Assembly: GCA_000328365.1 (NCBI GenBank)
Contig: KB302862.1
Coordinates: 62,001-126,000 of the forward strand
DNA from: Capitella teleta
Taxonomy: Eukaryota; Annelida; Polychaeta; Capitellidae
Direction of reading: 5' to 3'
DNA length: 64,000 nt
Shown: positions 9,352-22,005 of the stretch, piece after piece
Layout of the letters: every line of letters starts with the position of its first letter
How positions within the stretch are numbered: the stretch's first letter is position 1
Notes under the pieces: generated by a model
What the model saw: the letters and a program-made list of their open reading frames with translations, nothing else
The model's database searches: none
What the model was told of the DNA's origin: nothing
Made by a program: the position numbers and the translations under genes

Positions 9352-12300
9352 ATGGCTGCCGAGGGTCGTGCATACCCTGTGTTGAGTGGTCTTTGTCCTG
9401 ACGCGCAGTGCCACACGAAGCTCTTCTTCCCCGCGCATGACTCAAGCGTCGAGTGCACTGGGTGTGGACAGAGGCACCAACGCACTGCACTGCTTGACGT
9501 ACAGGAAGTGCGCAACCCAGAAGTGGCTCTGCACAACATCCTGAAGAACCTACTGGTGGGAAACTTCAAGCCGAAGAAAGGGTCCGATTCTATCAAAGTT
9601 CTTGGCGTATCCAACTATCAATGCAAGCTACTGTCTCCCATTCTCACTCGCTATGGAATGGACAAACGCTCTGGCGAAGCAAGGCTGCTGGCTGACATGG
9701 GGCAGGGCGATGCTTTTGATTGCAAAATACTGGCCAGTCGTGCATTTCTCATTGAACCCGAACACATTGAAGTCACTGGCTATGGACGAGACAGCACTGG
9801 TAGCATGAAATACTTGGAGCAGACACTGGCTGCTGTGCGACAGAGCAATGATGGAGAAGAGCGTCTTGTTCCGATCCACGCAGATGGCGATGGACACTGC
9901 CTGGTGCACGCCATATCCAGAGCGCTGATTGGTCGAGAGCTGTTCTGGCATGCATTGCGTCAAAACTTGAAGCAGCATTTCACCGAGCAGTTGACAGCGT
10001 ATCAGGAGTTGTTCTGTGACTTCATTGACGTGGATGAGTGGAAAGATATCATTACTGAGAGCGATCCAGAATACCTACCTAAAGGGGAAGAACTGATGGG
10101 GCTGAGAAACATCCACATTTTTGGTTTGGCCAACGTACTCAGACGACCAATTGTGTTGGTGGATTCACTGCGCGGTATGCAGAGCAGTGGCGATTACACT
10201 GGTGGGTGTCTTCACTTGTCTTGTCTACGTCTTACTACTTCTGTCTCTCAGGTGTGTTTCTTCCTGGTCTTCAGGCGCCTGAGAAATGCCGAGACCAAAA
10301 CGGTGCCTTGAACAAGCCGCTGTGTCTAGCATGGAGCAACAGTGGCCATAACCATTATATTGCGCTAGTTGGTGTGAAAGGTTAGAACTCAACTCTTGCG
10401 TGGTCTTGTTCAAACACAGATAATTCAGGTAGACCAGTGCCCAAGTTACCAAACTGGATGATCCCCAAAGCATGGGGAATGCCGCAAGAGCTCATCCCTA
10501 CCTACGTGAAGCTGGATGACCAAGGAATGTTAGAAATAGGAGGTGATAAGTGCTTACAGGTGTTGTGTCAGCTTCTTTGTCTCTTCAACCATTGTTTATT
10601 ATATCTCATCATCTTTAGGACAAATATGTTCTGAAGTTAGTGAATTCTATGGAGAAAGTTTTTGAGGAGAAAAACAAAGTCCGAACGTCACTTGTGGCTG
10701 ACTACCACCACTTCGTCCTCAAGAGCACAGGTCAGTAACCTTATTATTAACCTATTCGTCAGCGATGATCTCAGATCTCCGCTGATGGTAATTGTGGGTT
10801 AAAAACTGGAAGTTTTTCTGGCGTCAAAACTCGTGTGTATTGGCAGACACCCTGAAAATCCTGTATAAACCCTTCCTGTGCTAATCGCGACTGTTGTCGT
10901 GATGCGTTACGATTCTTCTGCCTGCCAATCGCGACAATAGTCTGTACTTTCCGGTACTTTCTGTAACTGATATTGATCTAATCAGGACTAATCAAGCAAT
11001 CTGAACAACATTTTTCAATAGAAGTAATGAAGGATCTCCCTCGAAACTCGAAGCTCGTTCATTTGCCTATTAGGTCAGGGTCAACGAGGTCAATGAGTGA
11101 AGGAGATTTTGATAATTTGTTCAATCGAGCATTTAAGTGGTTTTATTTATAAACTGAGGATATGGCTTGTGTATTTTATTATTTAATTAGGTGGCAAAAT
11201 ATATCAAGATTAGTTTGTGTGAGTTTGAGGCTGGAATTAGCGTTCTTAATTGCCAAATTGCACAATTTTCCACGAGCGTCTGAAATTGAGCGCTGAATTC
11301 GTGATCATTTCATGTAACTTCCAGTTTTATACACATATACACCTCAGTCTGTATATGAGAATATTCAGACGGCATTCTGTGTATGTTATAATACTGCAGT
11401 AACCTTATGTTGTCTGTAATGATTGCAGGGATGGTGGGAGTTGCCCCTGAGCGTGTTGTGCAGCAAACACAGTCTGCAGTCTCAGAGCACCGTCTCTTTC
11501 GCTGCCTTGTTTGCGAAGCTCTGATGGAATGGACGATTGAACCGGGCATCTTGCTGCCTGGAGGCGCCCTCTATGAACTTGCTGTTAGAAATGGCGGAAT
11601 CCTCGACTCGAGCAAGGAGTACTCATTCCCTACCCATGGTCTTTATGAATTCAATCCTCGTTAATTCACCTCAACGCAATTGCACAATAGCTTAATCTGG
11701 AGATATTTATTATTTGTTTATAGCTCTGATTCTCCTTTACGCAGATATTGTGTGTCGTTACAACTCAGAGCAAGATGTCTTGGTTCCAAAAGGAATCAGC
11801 AAGTGCCGCTGGTGTCAAGGGTATTGACCTTTTCCATTTACAGCACTTTATATATTGTGAATCATTTCAGGAGTCAAATTCGGTTGTTGAACGGGAACAA
11901 CACTATTGTGTATGAGAACGGAGACAGGACCCTCACTCCGACCACCCACAGTAACTGTCGTTGTGGTTTCAAGCATTACTGGGATGGACAGGAGTATGAC
12001 AATCTCCCTGAATTGTGAGTACGGGTGATGAGTGTTTAGAAAGATATGACGTCGGACACCCCACCATAAACCCTAGGGCACTTAAGTTTTTATCGACGCA
12101 CTCACAATTACATTTAATGCTGAACAAAATCAATGAATTTGCTCAATTACGACTATAATACTTGTAACACACACTTGATCGAATAGAAATCGTAACGCAT
12201 AAGCATTATACAGTCGGCCTTCATTAATCCGAGTTTTATTAATCCGATTACCTTAATTTCCGACTCTTGACTTCAATTTTTGGCGACCAAATTAAAGTTT

Positions 12301-14961
12301 CCCTTAATAATCCCCCCCATCTTGGCATCATTCTCTACATTTAAAGCATTTTAAAATCTGCTCTTATAAAGGTGCTAACTGTCGCGAAAACATCTTTGTC
12401 AACATGTTTGAGAGGCTTCTTTTATTTAGTGCTCAAAGAAGTGAGTTGATTAAATGTTGTCTTAGAAGTGCACAACTTCACAATTAATGCCGACACAAAT
12501 GGTCGAAAGTTGACTCGGTTGCGTAACTTGCGTTACACTATGAGGCGAGGCATTTGTTAAATGTTTTGTCCCTTAAATGTGCGAGGTGTGAATCAGTCAA
12601 TTCAAACATCTCAGGACCTCTGAATATGCGATGTTTGTGTCTCTTTCATACCATATAGAGGATATCAGGTAATTATTACATTGCGCTGGAATGATTACCT
12701 CGTGTGAATTTGGCGTTATCTCGGGCATCATGGTTGATTTTTAAAATGATTTCCATTCAGATTACCAGTTGTTTTGGAATGGAATGGCAAAGTTATCAAG
12801 GAGAGCGTGCCCTGGTTTCAGCATGAATCTGACGTCTCTCTCAACAGCAATGTGTTTGAAGTTGCGCAGAAATTAGTACAGAAATATTTCCCTGGTTTGC
12901 ATTGCGTGAAAAGGTGTTCCATTGTACATGTGGGATGTTTTTGTTGTAGGTGAATTCGGCAGTGAGCGTTTGGTACAGAAGGTTGTTGATACAATACTTG
13001 CACAAACAAAGAAGCCCAGCAATGATGTTGAGAATGCAAATGCCTCTTGTCGTGGGGCCGAAGTCTCTCACGCAGCGACCGATTCATCGTGGAGATCTGA
13101 CACCTCGTCTAAAATCATTCTCACTGGATTCAAAGTGCGTGAATTTTATTTATTTCAACTTTGCACCGAAATATATTTCTTTTCTTTTCACATATATATT
13201 TCTTTTCTCTATTTTTAAATTTTTTTTTTTCTTTCACATGTATATTTCTTTCCTCAACAGAGTAAAACGATGCACAAGGAAGAGCTGACAAAAAGCAACA
13301 CTGAGAAAGACATCAAACGACGTCTGGAGGAGAACGCATCAGTGAAACAGCGCAAAAGAACGGACGCAGTACAAAGCGCAAAGGACACAAAGGCCCCCGA
13401 GAACCAGGACGACGAGGAGCAGAGACCCGTTAAAGCCAACACAAATCCCCCGCAGAAGAAAGTTCGTGTCAGCACCTCTGATGGCCGACAGGTGAGAGAC
13501 GATGCTGTCGAAATCTACTATTTATTACAAAAACCATTCAGCTGACCGTCAATATTGAAGAGGGATTAACATACACGGCACTCCTCGGTCAAATTGAGCG
13601 CGATCTGGAAGCGAAGCGAGAAGATATAAAGATCAGGCTCGGCGTTCCACCCAAGGAGCTGACGCCAGCTATGGAGAATGGAGCGGAGGTTGCCTTGCCT
13701 TTACAGCATGGCGATCGTATTACTGTGGAGATTATTAAAAGAGGAGGTTAGGGTTTTTATTCTCGAGGGTTTTAGAATCCAGAATAATCCCTTGCACAGA
13801 TGTTTCAGGACACGCCCCATGGCCAGTGAAGTCACCCTCGAGAACGTCCTGGTCTTCATTCGACGCCCACGCTCACAACCACTCGGCTAACGATTTGCTA
13901 AACCAGTTGACGCAGCTACAAGGACATTCTGGTTTGGTTTTGTTTATTTATGCGGAATGCAATTTTTTTTATTTCCTGCTCACTATAGAGACCAACGACA
14001 GTTTGGATACATCAATAGCGTCATTGGCGCTCATGGCTAGTCTGATGGGCAAGGACTTGTGGACGTACGTGCAAGGCATGCCTCATTTGTTCTCCGTCGG
14101 GGGACTCTTTTACCAGCAGGTCGTCAGGGATTTGGGATTAACCGACGGCAAGCACTGCTCATTGCCTTCGCTTGCTAACAAGGTTCGATTCAATTGTGCT
14201 TATGACCTCATTTGACCTATTTTCTCATTTGACCTATTTCCTCGTATGACCTATTTTCTCATGAACTATTTCCATATTTGACCTATATTTCCTCATTTCC
14301 TCATTTGACCTATTTCCTCATTTGACCCATTTTTCATCTCAGGTGTTTCGCTATAACGCCAATGAAGACCGTCTTGAGCTGTGTTTGGAGCCGCACGGTC
14401 ACTACCCAGTGGAGCCGAACATTGAAGCCAAAGTGCTCTCCACGCAGCCTGCAGAATCAGCGGCCGTTGACCTCCAGCCTCAGCTTAGCTCAGGCAGCGA
14501 CGGCATCGCTGTGAACCAACCGATGCTGTCTGCTTGTGGCCAGGTCGCCGCCTTCAGCGGCCACGGACACACCCTGGGGGCCATAGCGGACGACAAAATG
14601 CCGCAGGATCTCGACATGCCTCCTGCGAACCACGGCCCCAAGCTCAGAGCTACCACCCTCACGCACTTCTCTAACACTGGCTCAAGACCAAATTCCATTG
14701 ATGAAGAGGAAGAAGAGAAGAAAGAGGAGGAGAAGGAAGAGGATTCGGACGCTCAGCAAACATATCGCAGGGTTGGACCTGGTTATAGTGTGGTGGATAA
14801 ACCAAAGAGTAATGCAGAAACATTTCAATTGCTCGCCTCTAAGATCGATAGTCTTGTACAAGACATGGAGACTGAGGTAAGAGTTTGAATTTCAGCAATG
14901 GGGTCACTGAACAAATTTCTCTTCTCAGGGTTCCGGAGATGAGGAGGCAGTGTCGGAATAG
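9352..14961 (+). CDS. VCPIP1: VCPIP1 (VCIP135) OTU deubiquitinase, 15 exons, 1099 aa
   Basis: Exons: 9352-10201, 10252-10380, 10429-10559, 10619-10730, 11429-11638, 11745-11820, 11871-12014, 12761-12894, 12950-13134, 13261-13491, 13542-13746, 13800-13931, 13989-14182, 14343-14876, 14929-14961; all splice phases agree. VCPIP1 is the OTU-family ubiquitin hydrolase that works with p97/VCP and p47 in Golgi and ER membrane reassembly after mitosis. Visible parts: an N-terminal CX4C...CX2C zinc-binding pair (Cys15/20/35/38), an OTU core with DGDGHC (catalytic Cys183) and NHYI (His318), a highly conserved GLRNIHIFGLANVL segment, several CXXC pairs, a CGFKHYWDGQEYDNLPE motif, and a ubiquitin-like/UBX-type fold at about 735-802. 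A Glu/Lys-rich low-complexity tract lies near the C-terminus. The human protein is about 1222 aa; the C-terminal tail is shorter here. ATG 9352 gives the conserved N-terminus. Confidence 0.95.
10757..10868 (+). repeat. Dispersed repeat copy B inside VCPIP1 intron 4
   Basis: Partner of 1747-1857 in opposite orientation; about 110 bases. It helps explain why this intron (10731-11428) is about ten times longer than most others in the gene. Confidence 0.8.
12211..12480 (+). mobile_element. Partial pogo/Tigger-like DNA element (one end) in VCPIP1 intron 7
   Basis: Starts with TA then cagtcggccttcattaatcc, the CAGT...TTAATCCGA style terminus of pogo-type elements. It shares attttaaaatctgct with the complete element at 23779-24281. 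No opposite terminus was found inside the intron, so the right boundary is a guess. Confidence 0.5.
14200..14342 (+). repeat. Minisatellite in VCPIP1 intron 13 (about 17-bp unit)
   Basis: About seven imperfect units of catttgacctatttcct run up to the exon 14 acceptor. Each unit carries a TTGAC branch-point-like word and a pyrimidine-rich stretch, so the array multiplies 3' splice-site-like signals. Confidence 0.8.
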
Positions 14962-15277
14962 GTTGTCTGAAGTTGTGTTGTTGAGGTGTGAGTGAGTTTA
15001 CTAAAGACCACTTTCATTCAGTCATTTGTGCCATTTATGCTTTGTTTACTGTTTCATAATTGATTCACTCTCAGTTCACTGATTTGTGATCGCATTGAAT
15101 TTTTATAAATAATGGGTTTTTTGGGGGGGTTTTTTCCCCTCTCAATTCAAAATCAACTTTATTAAGTTCACAATCGGAATTGTTTCAAATAATGAGATAA
15201 TGAGATATTTCAGTTATTACATAATATTCAGGAATGCGTTTTTTTTGTTTGTCTTCTGTTGTGCTTGCTTCTTATTT
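14962..15277. other. Convergent 3' region between VCPIP1 and the cysteine-rich peptide gene
   Basis: Non-coding, AT-rich; a run of T/G (ttttttgggggggttttttcccc) lies at about 15117-15139. No obvious AATAAA for VCPIP1 was found. Confidence 0.5.
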
Positions 15278-15283
15278 TTTATT
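15278..15283 (-). terminator. Polyadenylation signal AATAAA of the peptide gene
   Basis: AATAAA on the minus strand 35 bases downstream of the stop codon at 15318-15320, followed by an A-rich run. It supports this small frame as an expressed gene. Confidence 0.65.
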
Positions 15284-15317
15284 GTTTCAATCATGAAGCG
15301 GCCAAATTTGATGCCAA

Positions 15318-15542
15318 TCAGTTGTAGCACGCTCTCAAGCATTTGTCGGCCGTGTCGAAGCACCGCTTGCGACATCGGCCCTTGTTCAGGTGAGACAGCC
15401 TCGGATTGGCACACGGGGTTTCGCAATCGAGGTAGAATGAGGTGCAGAGGCGTCTGCACACAATGGCAGACATCTTGGAAGACTTCTTGGCCTCAGAGTG
15501 TGATGTTAAAGCACTGAGGAGGAGTAATGCTGAGAGGACCAT
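15318..15542 (-). CDS. Small secreted cysteine-rich peptide with doubled CX3C-X6-CX3C motif
   Basis: 74-residue product from ATG 15542. Residues 1-18 form a clear signal peptide (MVLSALLLLSALTSHSEA). The mature part has exactly eight cysteines at 29, 33, 40, 44, 57, 61, 68 and 72. This is CX3CX6CX3C, a 12-residue linker, then CX3CX6CX3C again. Such spacing suits helices cross-linked by disulfides, as in alpha-hairpinin-type peptides, but I do not recognise a family. A strong 3' splice site (tttctctccatcacag) ends at 15552, nine bases before the ATG, implying a 5' UTR intron or an upstream exon. An AATAAA lies 35 bases after the stop. Likely an extracellular defence, toxin-like or signalling peptide; the role is unknown. 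It converges with VCPIP1, 356 bases apart. Confidence 0.75.
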   Translation of the reverse strand: MVLSALLLLSALTSHSEAKKSSKMSAIVCRRLCTSFYLDCETPCANPRLSHLNKGRCRKRCFDTADKCLRACYN

Positions 15543-16729
15543 CAAAATCACCTGTGATGGAGAGAAATTGCACAGTAATTATTGTATAGCATTTGTTATG
15601 TAGTATTATATTCACTCGTCAAAATGGCTGTAAGCATTTTGATGAGCGGTCAGCTCGGCTTTCGTTACGGTCACAATTAAACTGATGGAGTTCTAATAAA
15701 ATGATATGAATTACTCGGTGAATTTGTGTTGTGAATAATGGAATACGTGTGCATTCAACCTTAATTGGATGAATGGATGCAGTTAGCAATGTTGTCCATG
15801 CCGACCATTGTGGGATTAGATTAGGGAATCAATAGAAGGACAGGCACTGTTCCATCGAGATGGAGATCAATTGAGTCTACGTCTGGTGTTTCCATGGTTA
15901 CATACACACTTGCATGTTGATTTGTTTGGTGTGGCCAACTGTATAATTAATGCTGTGAGGTAATGGTCAGCAGAAATGCTCGAAATTCTCTCCGCCAATA
16001 TCTCGTAGTATATATGACCGTGACAGTGTTTTGCGTGAGGAGGCTTTGTGGCCATTCCAGTTGCTTCGTCAATTACCACGTATCTCAGACTTGCGCTTGA
16101 CGTGTCATTGGTTGATGTACATTGAGATCAGAGGGAGGACTTATCGGCTTCATCCCAGATCAAACTGAGCATGTTAAGGAGAAGATCATGCGTGCTTATG
16201 CTTGTTTATATACAATATCTAAGGTATGTCACTGCGCCAACTATAGGCTATAATAATAATAATAATAGTTAATTCGTATACATACCAGTTAGAAAAAGAA
16301 CAATGAAATGATAACAGTCCGAACACAACAATTGAATATGCACATTGCATATGGTTGACAAAACAACAAGAAGTCAGTCGAAGCCTTTTGTTTGGAATTT
16401 TTCAGGGAGAATTCCAAGCAGGAAAACAAATAGGAAAAAAGGTGGAGAAATGCAAGTAGAAACGTCGAAAGAATTTGAGAAATGGTGCAGAGAATTGACC
16501 CCTAAAAGGATTTTCGCTCGGAGAAAAATATTGCGAAATATGTCACTTTCTTCAAGGATTAAACAGCGCACGCTTCGCTCAAGCTACTAAGAAAAAGATT
16601 AAAATTCACAAAATTCAAAATAATAAATAATATATGCAATTAATTGCGTCAAATGCCACCATGACCTTGAACTTGAAGATATATAATCAATTAATCATCC
16701 GTATTTAGTTAGATGTATATACTACGAGG
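15543..16729. other. Spacer, upstream of the peptide gene
   Basis: Any upstream exon or promoter of the peptide gene would lie here on the minus strand, but none could be identified. A (TAA)n run lies at about 16251-16266. A plus frame at 16345-16590 is Lys/Arg-rich and has no recognised domain. Confidence 0.35.
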
Positions 16730-16731
16730 GA

Positions 16732-16990
16732 GGTTCAAAAAGTTCTCGGTCGAACAACGCGCTATACAGAGACATGAAATTTGAAGGTTAGATAAAAGCA
16801 ACTATTAACAAGATCACACGTAACTTTGTTATTCCCGTAACTAGTTTTTGATTGTGCGCACTTCTACCTGAATCACAGTCAAAGCCTCATTTTGGGTGCC
16901 AAACAGTTGATTTGTGGGTATACTGTGTTGATTTCAAAGCAATAGCTTGCATAACAACTGAGATATCGGCATTTTAGTACATCGTAATTA
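16732..16990 (+). mobile_element. Possible mariner-like element 5' end
   Basis: After TA the sequence ctacgagggaggttcaaaaa gttctcgg closely resembles mariner terminal repeats. No matching right terminus or transposase was found, so the right boundary is arbitrary. Confidence 0.35.
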
Positions 16991-17719
16991 CTATTATGCA
17001 AGAGAGGATTGAGCTAGGGCCAACCCCGTTTGAAACTTTGGAAACTCACTGCGACCTTGACTTTGAACTTTGACCTAAAACTTTTAATGGGAGATGGGAA
17101 AACCAAATTGCTCCTCCCTCATTCAAAATTTACTTTTTATTTGACTTCTTTGCATAAAAGAATAACATGGTCAATCCATACTAAGTACGTAGTTTTGTTT
17201 TTGTTTTGTTTTAATAATTAATTTAAATTGGTACATCTTCGCAAATGTTAAAGTTTCGTTTTTAACATGGAGTAGCTAGGTATATAGACTCCTTTAGGCC
17301 CATTCTGTATTATTGCGAATTAAAAAAACAAAAAAAAAAAAACAAAACAAAAAACGGAAATTGCATAGCTGGCACGGGAACCCGCGCCTGTGTTTCAATT
17401 AATATTGCAGGATTCATATGCATATACATCACAATGTAGTGTGATGTAGTCTAGCTGTTATCTTTATCCTTATAATAATTAACTTACAGAACAACCCCAG
17501 AACCTGATCGTATATAGCGTCGAATATGGAGTCAAAATTTCATATATATTTATTTACAAGTGCCTATAATTTATGTGTGTACCGATGTGAAAATATCGGA
17601 CTTTAATTATACGTATATCGGATACATATAATTATATATTCTCGTACATTTCTCGAGTGCGTTCAGGTGAAATCGGGTAAAAGTAAAAGTCTTCTTCAAA
17701 TGTACATGAAAATGTACAT
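16991..17719. other. AT-rich spacer
   Basis: No gene. Contains an A/C-interrupted A run (17319-17356). Confidence 0.45.
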
Positions 17720-18028
17720 ATGGCAGTGGAAGCCAAACGCCATTCTTCAGATCAGTCTTCATATTATTCCTTTGCGTTTTTTCACAAAAGGATCATAAAT
17801 AATACAGAGCCACTCGGCCTTGTAAATCTTTTCGTGGACATGTCAATCGATCAATGGCGCTCGTATAACAAAGCAACAAATACACCGAAATACCTCAATT
17901 GTCGATGGCTTTATTGGAAATCAAAAGATGGAGGAGTCTTCGGTTTATGCATAAACAATGAGAAGCCTTGGGCTGATGGAAGATCCGTCGGACCATCATA
18001 TATCTCTTCCAGGATTGTCACATTCTGA
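17720..18028 (+). CDS. Unrecognised open frame (102 aa), possible small gene
   Basis: ATG-initiated frame with no domain I recognise. Composition is ordinary for a folded protein (aromatic and charged residues mixed, NCRWLYWKSKDGG near residue 60). A second frame (18160-18423) follows after a plausible acceptor (cgtgttctacag), but no donor/acceptor pair with agreeing phase was established. It may be spurious or part of an old element. Confidence 0.2.
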   Translation: MAVEAKRHSSDQSSYYSFAFFHKRIINNTEPLGLVNLFVDMSIDQWRSYNKATNTPKYLNCRWLYWKSKDGGVFGLCINNEKPWADGRSVGPSYISSRIVTF

Positions 18029-21000
18029 CTTATTTATTATTGAAAAGACAGTTCTGACTTTTATATGAGGAATCGTTAGTTATTGTGTATAATATATGTA
18101 TATCTATACCGGTATATGTAACGATTAATACGCTTTGAAAGTCAAGTCTCTGGTGTTGCGTGTTCTACAGGTTGGGCCAGGAACTTTTCGAACAACTCTC
18201 TTATATATATGGAGTTGGATTGGAGTATAATGGAGATACATATTTGTTATTCATATATATACCCCTGTTGGGAAGAATATTTACCGATGTTAATTTGCGA
18301 CAGAATCTCTCTAGATGTTATAATCGGCCGGATCGGAACTCTACCCGACCGCGTACGTGTTCTGTGGAAACAATTCTGAAAATAAACAGCGATGAAGCCA
18401 CTGTGCTTCTCCATCAGGAATAATGCTTCGACGTTGAACTTCAAGATCGACAGTCAACAACTTCAAGAAAGGCGTCTCGGTGAACGCACGTGAGTGCATA
18501 ATAAAGAATGCGTCCACTTCTTCGGTTTCTATAACTATACACTATAATAGTAAATTAATTTCCACTGTCAATTTCAAATTCTCTGTAGTTACTAAAATGG
18601 GCTATTTTGAGATTTCATAAACACCGCTATAAAATTAATGGTCGAACGGAATATAGTCAATTTAGTTAGCTGAAGCACATAATGTAGTATGCAAGTATTG
18701 AGCAGAAGTCGCACCGGCTGCATGACCATGGTTTTTATTTTATTTTATTATTATTATTTTTTTTTTTTTTTTTTTCTTTCTTTCTGTACTGACGACACGA
18801 GGCGACGTGGAATTCTGGATCAATGAACAGTATTCAAAGCTCCACGCTTGCTAAGGTTAACGGTTAACATGCAGGATACATCGATATGCATAGATTAGCG
18901 CTGGTCAATTTCGATCCCAGCCCCCACCGGTAAATATTATTAATTATAGCATACGAGATCGGTTTGCCTTCAATTACATTAAGAGAGAACGCCCTACCAC
19001 CTGCATGTTTCAATCTCTCTGAGCCCCGGACATGATGAATCGTTGTGATATATCTCTAGCATAATCATCTAATTATCTTTATTGACCAACTTAAAAAAAT
19101 ACAGGCCTCACCTCTGGAGTATTTACGACCCAATATTGACATATACGGATTATGCAATGCTCACTGTTTTCACTCCAGAACTGGATTTGATCCCATCTTT
19201 AGATCAATAGTTGCAACCACCGCCTTCTTTTACCCCATACAAGCTAGATAATAGACCCCGATGATTTAAGATAGCATAATTCCGTTCTCACATTCCTAGT
19301 TAAATATGATTACCAGTTGATCATGTAGAAGACGGCGAAATGAAAACTTTCGAACGAAGAACTCGTTGAGATTGATTTATACGATCGGCGTTCTCTGTCA
19401 ATTGTTGTGTCGCAATTATATCCCAATAATTTCTGAATTCCAACACAATAACAAATAAGCCAATCGATTATTAAACTGACCTTTCGTGTCATTGTGCGTC
19501 CTGTGAGGTTCTGACGTTGAAGCAAAGGCGATGCGCTCGTTGTAGCCGTGGGAACTGCCAGCTCCCGTAGTGCGCCCCTAGATTTATAAGGGAAATCGCT
19601 GCCCCTGACGCACTCACGGCATATGGCGTAGATATATTTGACCTACTGACCCTGTCGTGAAGTCATAGCTCACTTTCTGTGTACCGTTATTCAGGGTGAT
19701 ACCTAATTAGATCTAAATCTAAATCAAACTTAATTTTTCTCACAAAATTTAACATAACCTTATCTGAGGGGTAAAGCAGTTTCATCGGGTTGAGAGTCTC
19801 GCATACAAATTGATCAAAGTTAATTCTAACGAACAAGTATATTCGAGATCAAAATGAAAAAACCTGCTGAAGCTGAGCAAACAATCTTCGTTAATTAGGG
19901 TCCTTAAATGGCATTCTACTTCGAGCTATGCCCCTTTTGTAAAGATCAATGATCTCGAATCACATTTTACAAAACTCATCTATTGTTGATTTGTTGGTGT
20001 GAAATGAAGAGGGAGGAAACAAAAAAAAAAACGGGATTTTACGAGAAACCGTTCATATACATACACTCATATGTCTATCAATGAACGTGGGCTTGACAAG
20101 TTACTCAAAAACCACTCACCCACCGATTTTATTTCCTTGTGTAATTGTTGCGTACCCCGGTACTTGACTCCTGTTTTCCTCCGCGAACCACATAAATATT
20201 ACTTATCGCTTTGTTGGATGCTAGTATGAAAAATATATTAGGCAGTGAATTAAATCCTGGCACTGGCGTAAATTAGGGACTAGGTCGCATTTATAGAAAT
20301 ACATGTACAATTTTCTCACTTAGCTCATTATGTTGCAAAAAGACGATAAGAAGCTAGAACTTTAAGACAAAAGGCGAGAATAGATATACGATCGATACAA
20401 CGTGTATTTTATCAGCAGAGGGGGTTGGGTACCCAGTGCAACGACTGCCAATCATGCAATGAAGTCGATCCATGCAGACATGGATACAATTGAGCGTCTC
20501 GTTCGTTGTTCACAGGTCTTGGAAAGACCATAAAACAACCAAGAAAAAAATAGCGACAGTCTCCTGTTTCCAAACTCTATTTGAGGGGGAGAAAAAGAAT
20601 CTTTTGATTGACACGAGAAACATCTGCCTGGCAGGATGTCTTTAATAATGGATCGGTCTCCCACAATATATAAGCAAAATATACCCCTATATGAGTGCCG
20701 ACACGCTATGCACAAGTTCATTTGATGGACAGAACTCGAGGTGTTATTCCAATGGGGGCCATATATAAAGACAAAACACACGGACATGTACAGAGACCAA
20801 TCACAACGGACTCGTAATACCCTCGCCATATTAACAATTGAACACCCTTGTCCACATAGGATAGAACACAAGAACAAATGATGCAGCGTAATATAGTATT
20901 ATCATGCAATTGAATAAATTTATTCAAATATTCAATGTGAAACAACAATTTCTAAAACTGACCGCAATCTGTGCAAATATTCATGCTTGTAAAATGCAAT

Positions 21001-22005
21001 TGCTTTGTTTTTGTTTATAGAATTATCACAGAGTATGTTGTATATGCTTGGTAAATACCAAGTATAAAACTATCACAATCTTGATTTTATAATTAAAGGG
21101 AGGGAGAACTGGTTGAAAATGGACTTTGAGTCGTTATTTGATGCACCAAAGATGATTCTTATGCCTGGCCCACACAAGGAATATCATCGCTAACGATTTC
21201 GCGGGAGATATAATGCTAATTAGGCGTGACGTCAGTCGCTGTGATGAAACACCGAGTTCCCCATCTTTTACAATGGGCCTCGTCATATCAGCGTGTCCTG
21301 CGACTAAACCCCTTGATATTTTTTTATTTTCTTTTCGGAAATAGATAGAATAATCATTTTGCCACCAGTCAGGTGCAAACAAAAAATATTTTTCGCTATT
21401 TTTCTTATTTTAACAAGCGATTTTCTAGGACACCTACCACGTTTTTCATCCTGAAACAGTAAAAAGGTCAGCCAGAGTGCACCACGCATGCGCTTTCGTT
21501 TCGTAAACAACAAAGATGTCCTTTTATGGCGAAGATGCTCTGCTCTGATTGGCTGAAATCGATAGCTTCACGAGGGGAACGGGACCAATCAGTCATCAGC
21601 CAAACCAAGCCATCAGCTGACGTTTGCCTCCTATACTTCGCAATGGAAGCCATTCTCCCATAGGCGCAATGCTAACCCCGATATTCGGAATGCATTATTT
21701 CCTTACGCTTGCATCCAGGCATGGTGTTCTTGGCACGGAATGCTATCAATTGGTGCTATGAGTCAATAGAACATCACTTAAAATTTAGTTCCCCATCCCT
21801 TTAACCTGTAAATCGCACAGATTATAAATGAAATGGAGATGCATATGCCTTGTTTACTTCCTGCTGTGTATACTCAAGTCCTCAGTGAAAACAAAAACAA
21901 ACAACAAAACAAAAACAACCCGAGTAACTTTGGTAAAAGGTAATACACATACCGCCTATACTGAAAGTGGTACATATGCAATGCATAAATAATTAAGATA
22001 AATAT
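18029..22005. other. Large gene-poor spacer
   Basis: About 4 kb without a recognised gene. It holds a T-rich simple repeat (18738-18782) and repeat-like text at 21140-21300 and 21450-21660 with scattered CG-rich words. Open frames such as 20452-20877 on the minus strand begin at non-ATG codons and show no domains. Confidence 0.4.
18738..18782 (+). repeat. T-rich simple repeat
   Basis: Forty-five bases of T with a few A, ending in ctttctttctg. Confidence 0.8.

Noticed and set aside
15543-15551. GTG start for the cysteine-rich peptide
   Set aside because: It directly follows a splice acceptor and is not an ATG. The ATG at 15542 gives a good signal peptide.
17030-17085. Nuclear-receptor half-sites (gaccttga, ttgaccta)
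   Set aside because: Short words expected by chance in AT-rich DNA; no nearby gene to regulate.
20452-20877. 141-residue minus-strand open frame
   Set aside because: Begins at a TTG codon, has no domain, no splice or poly-A support and no compositional bias of a gene.
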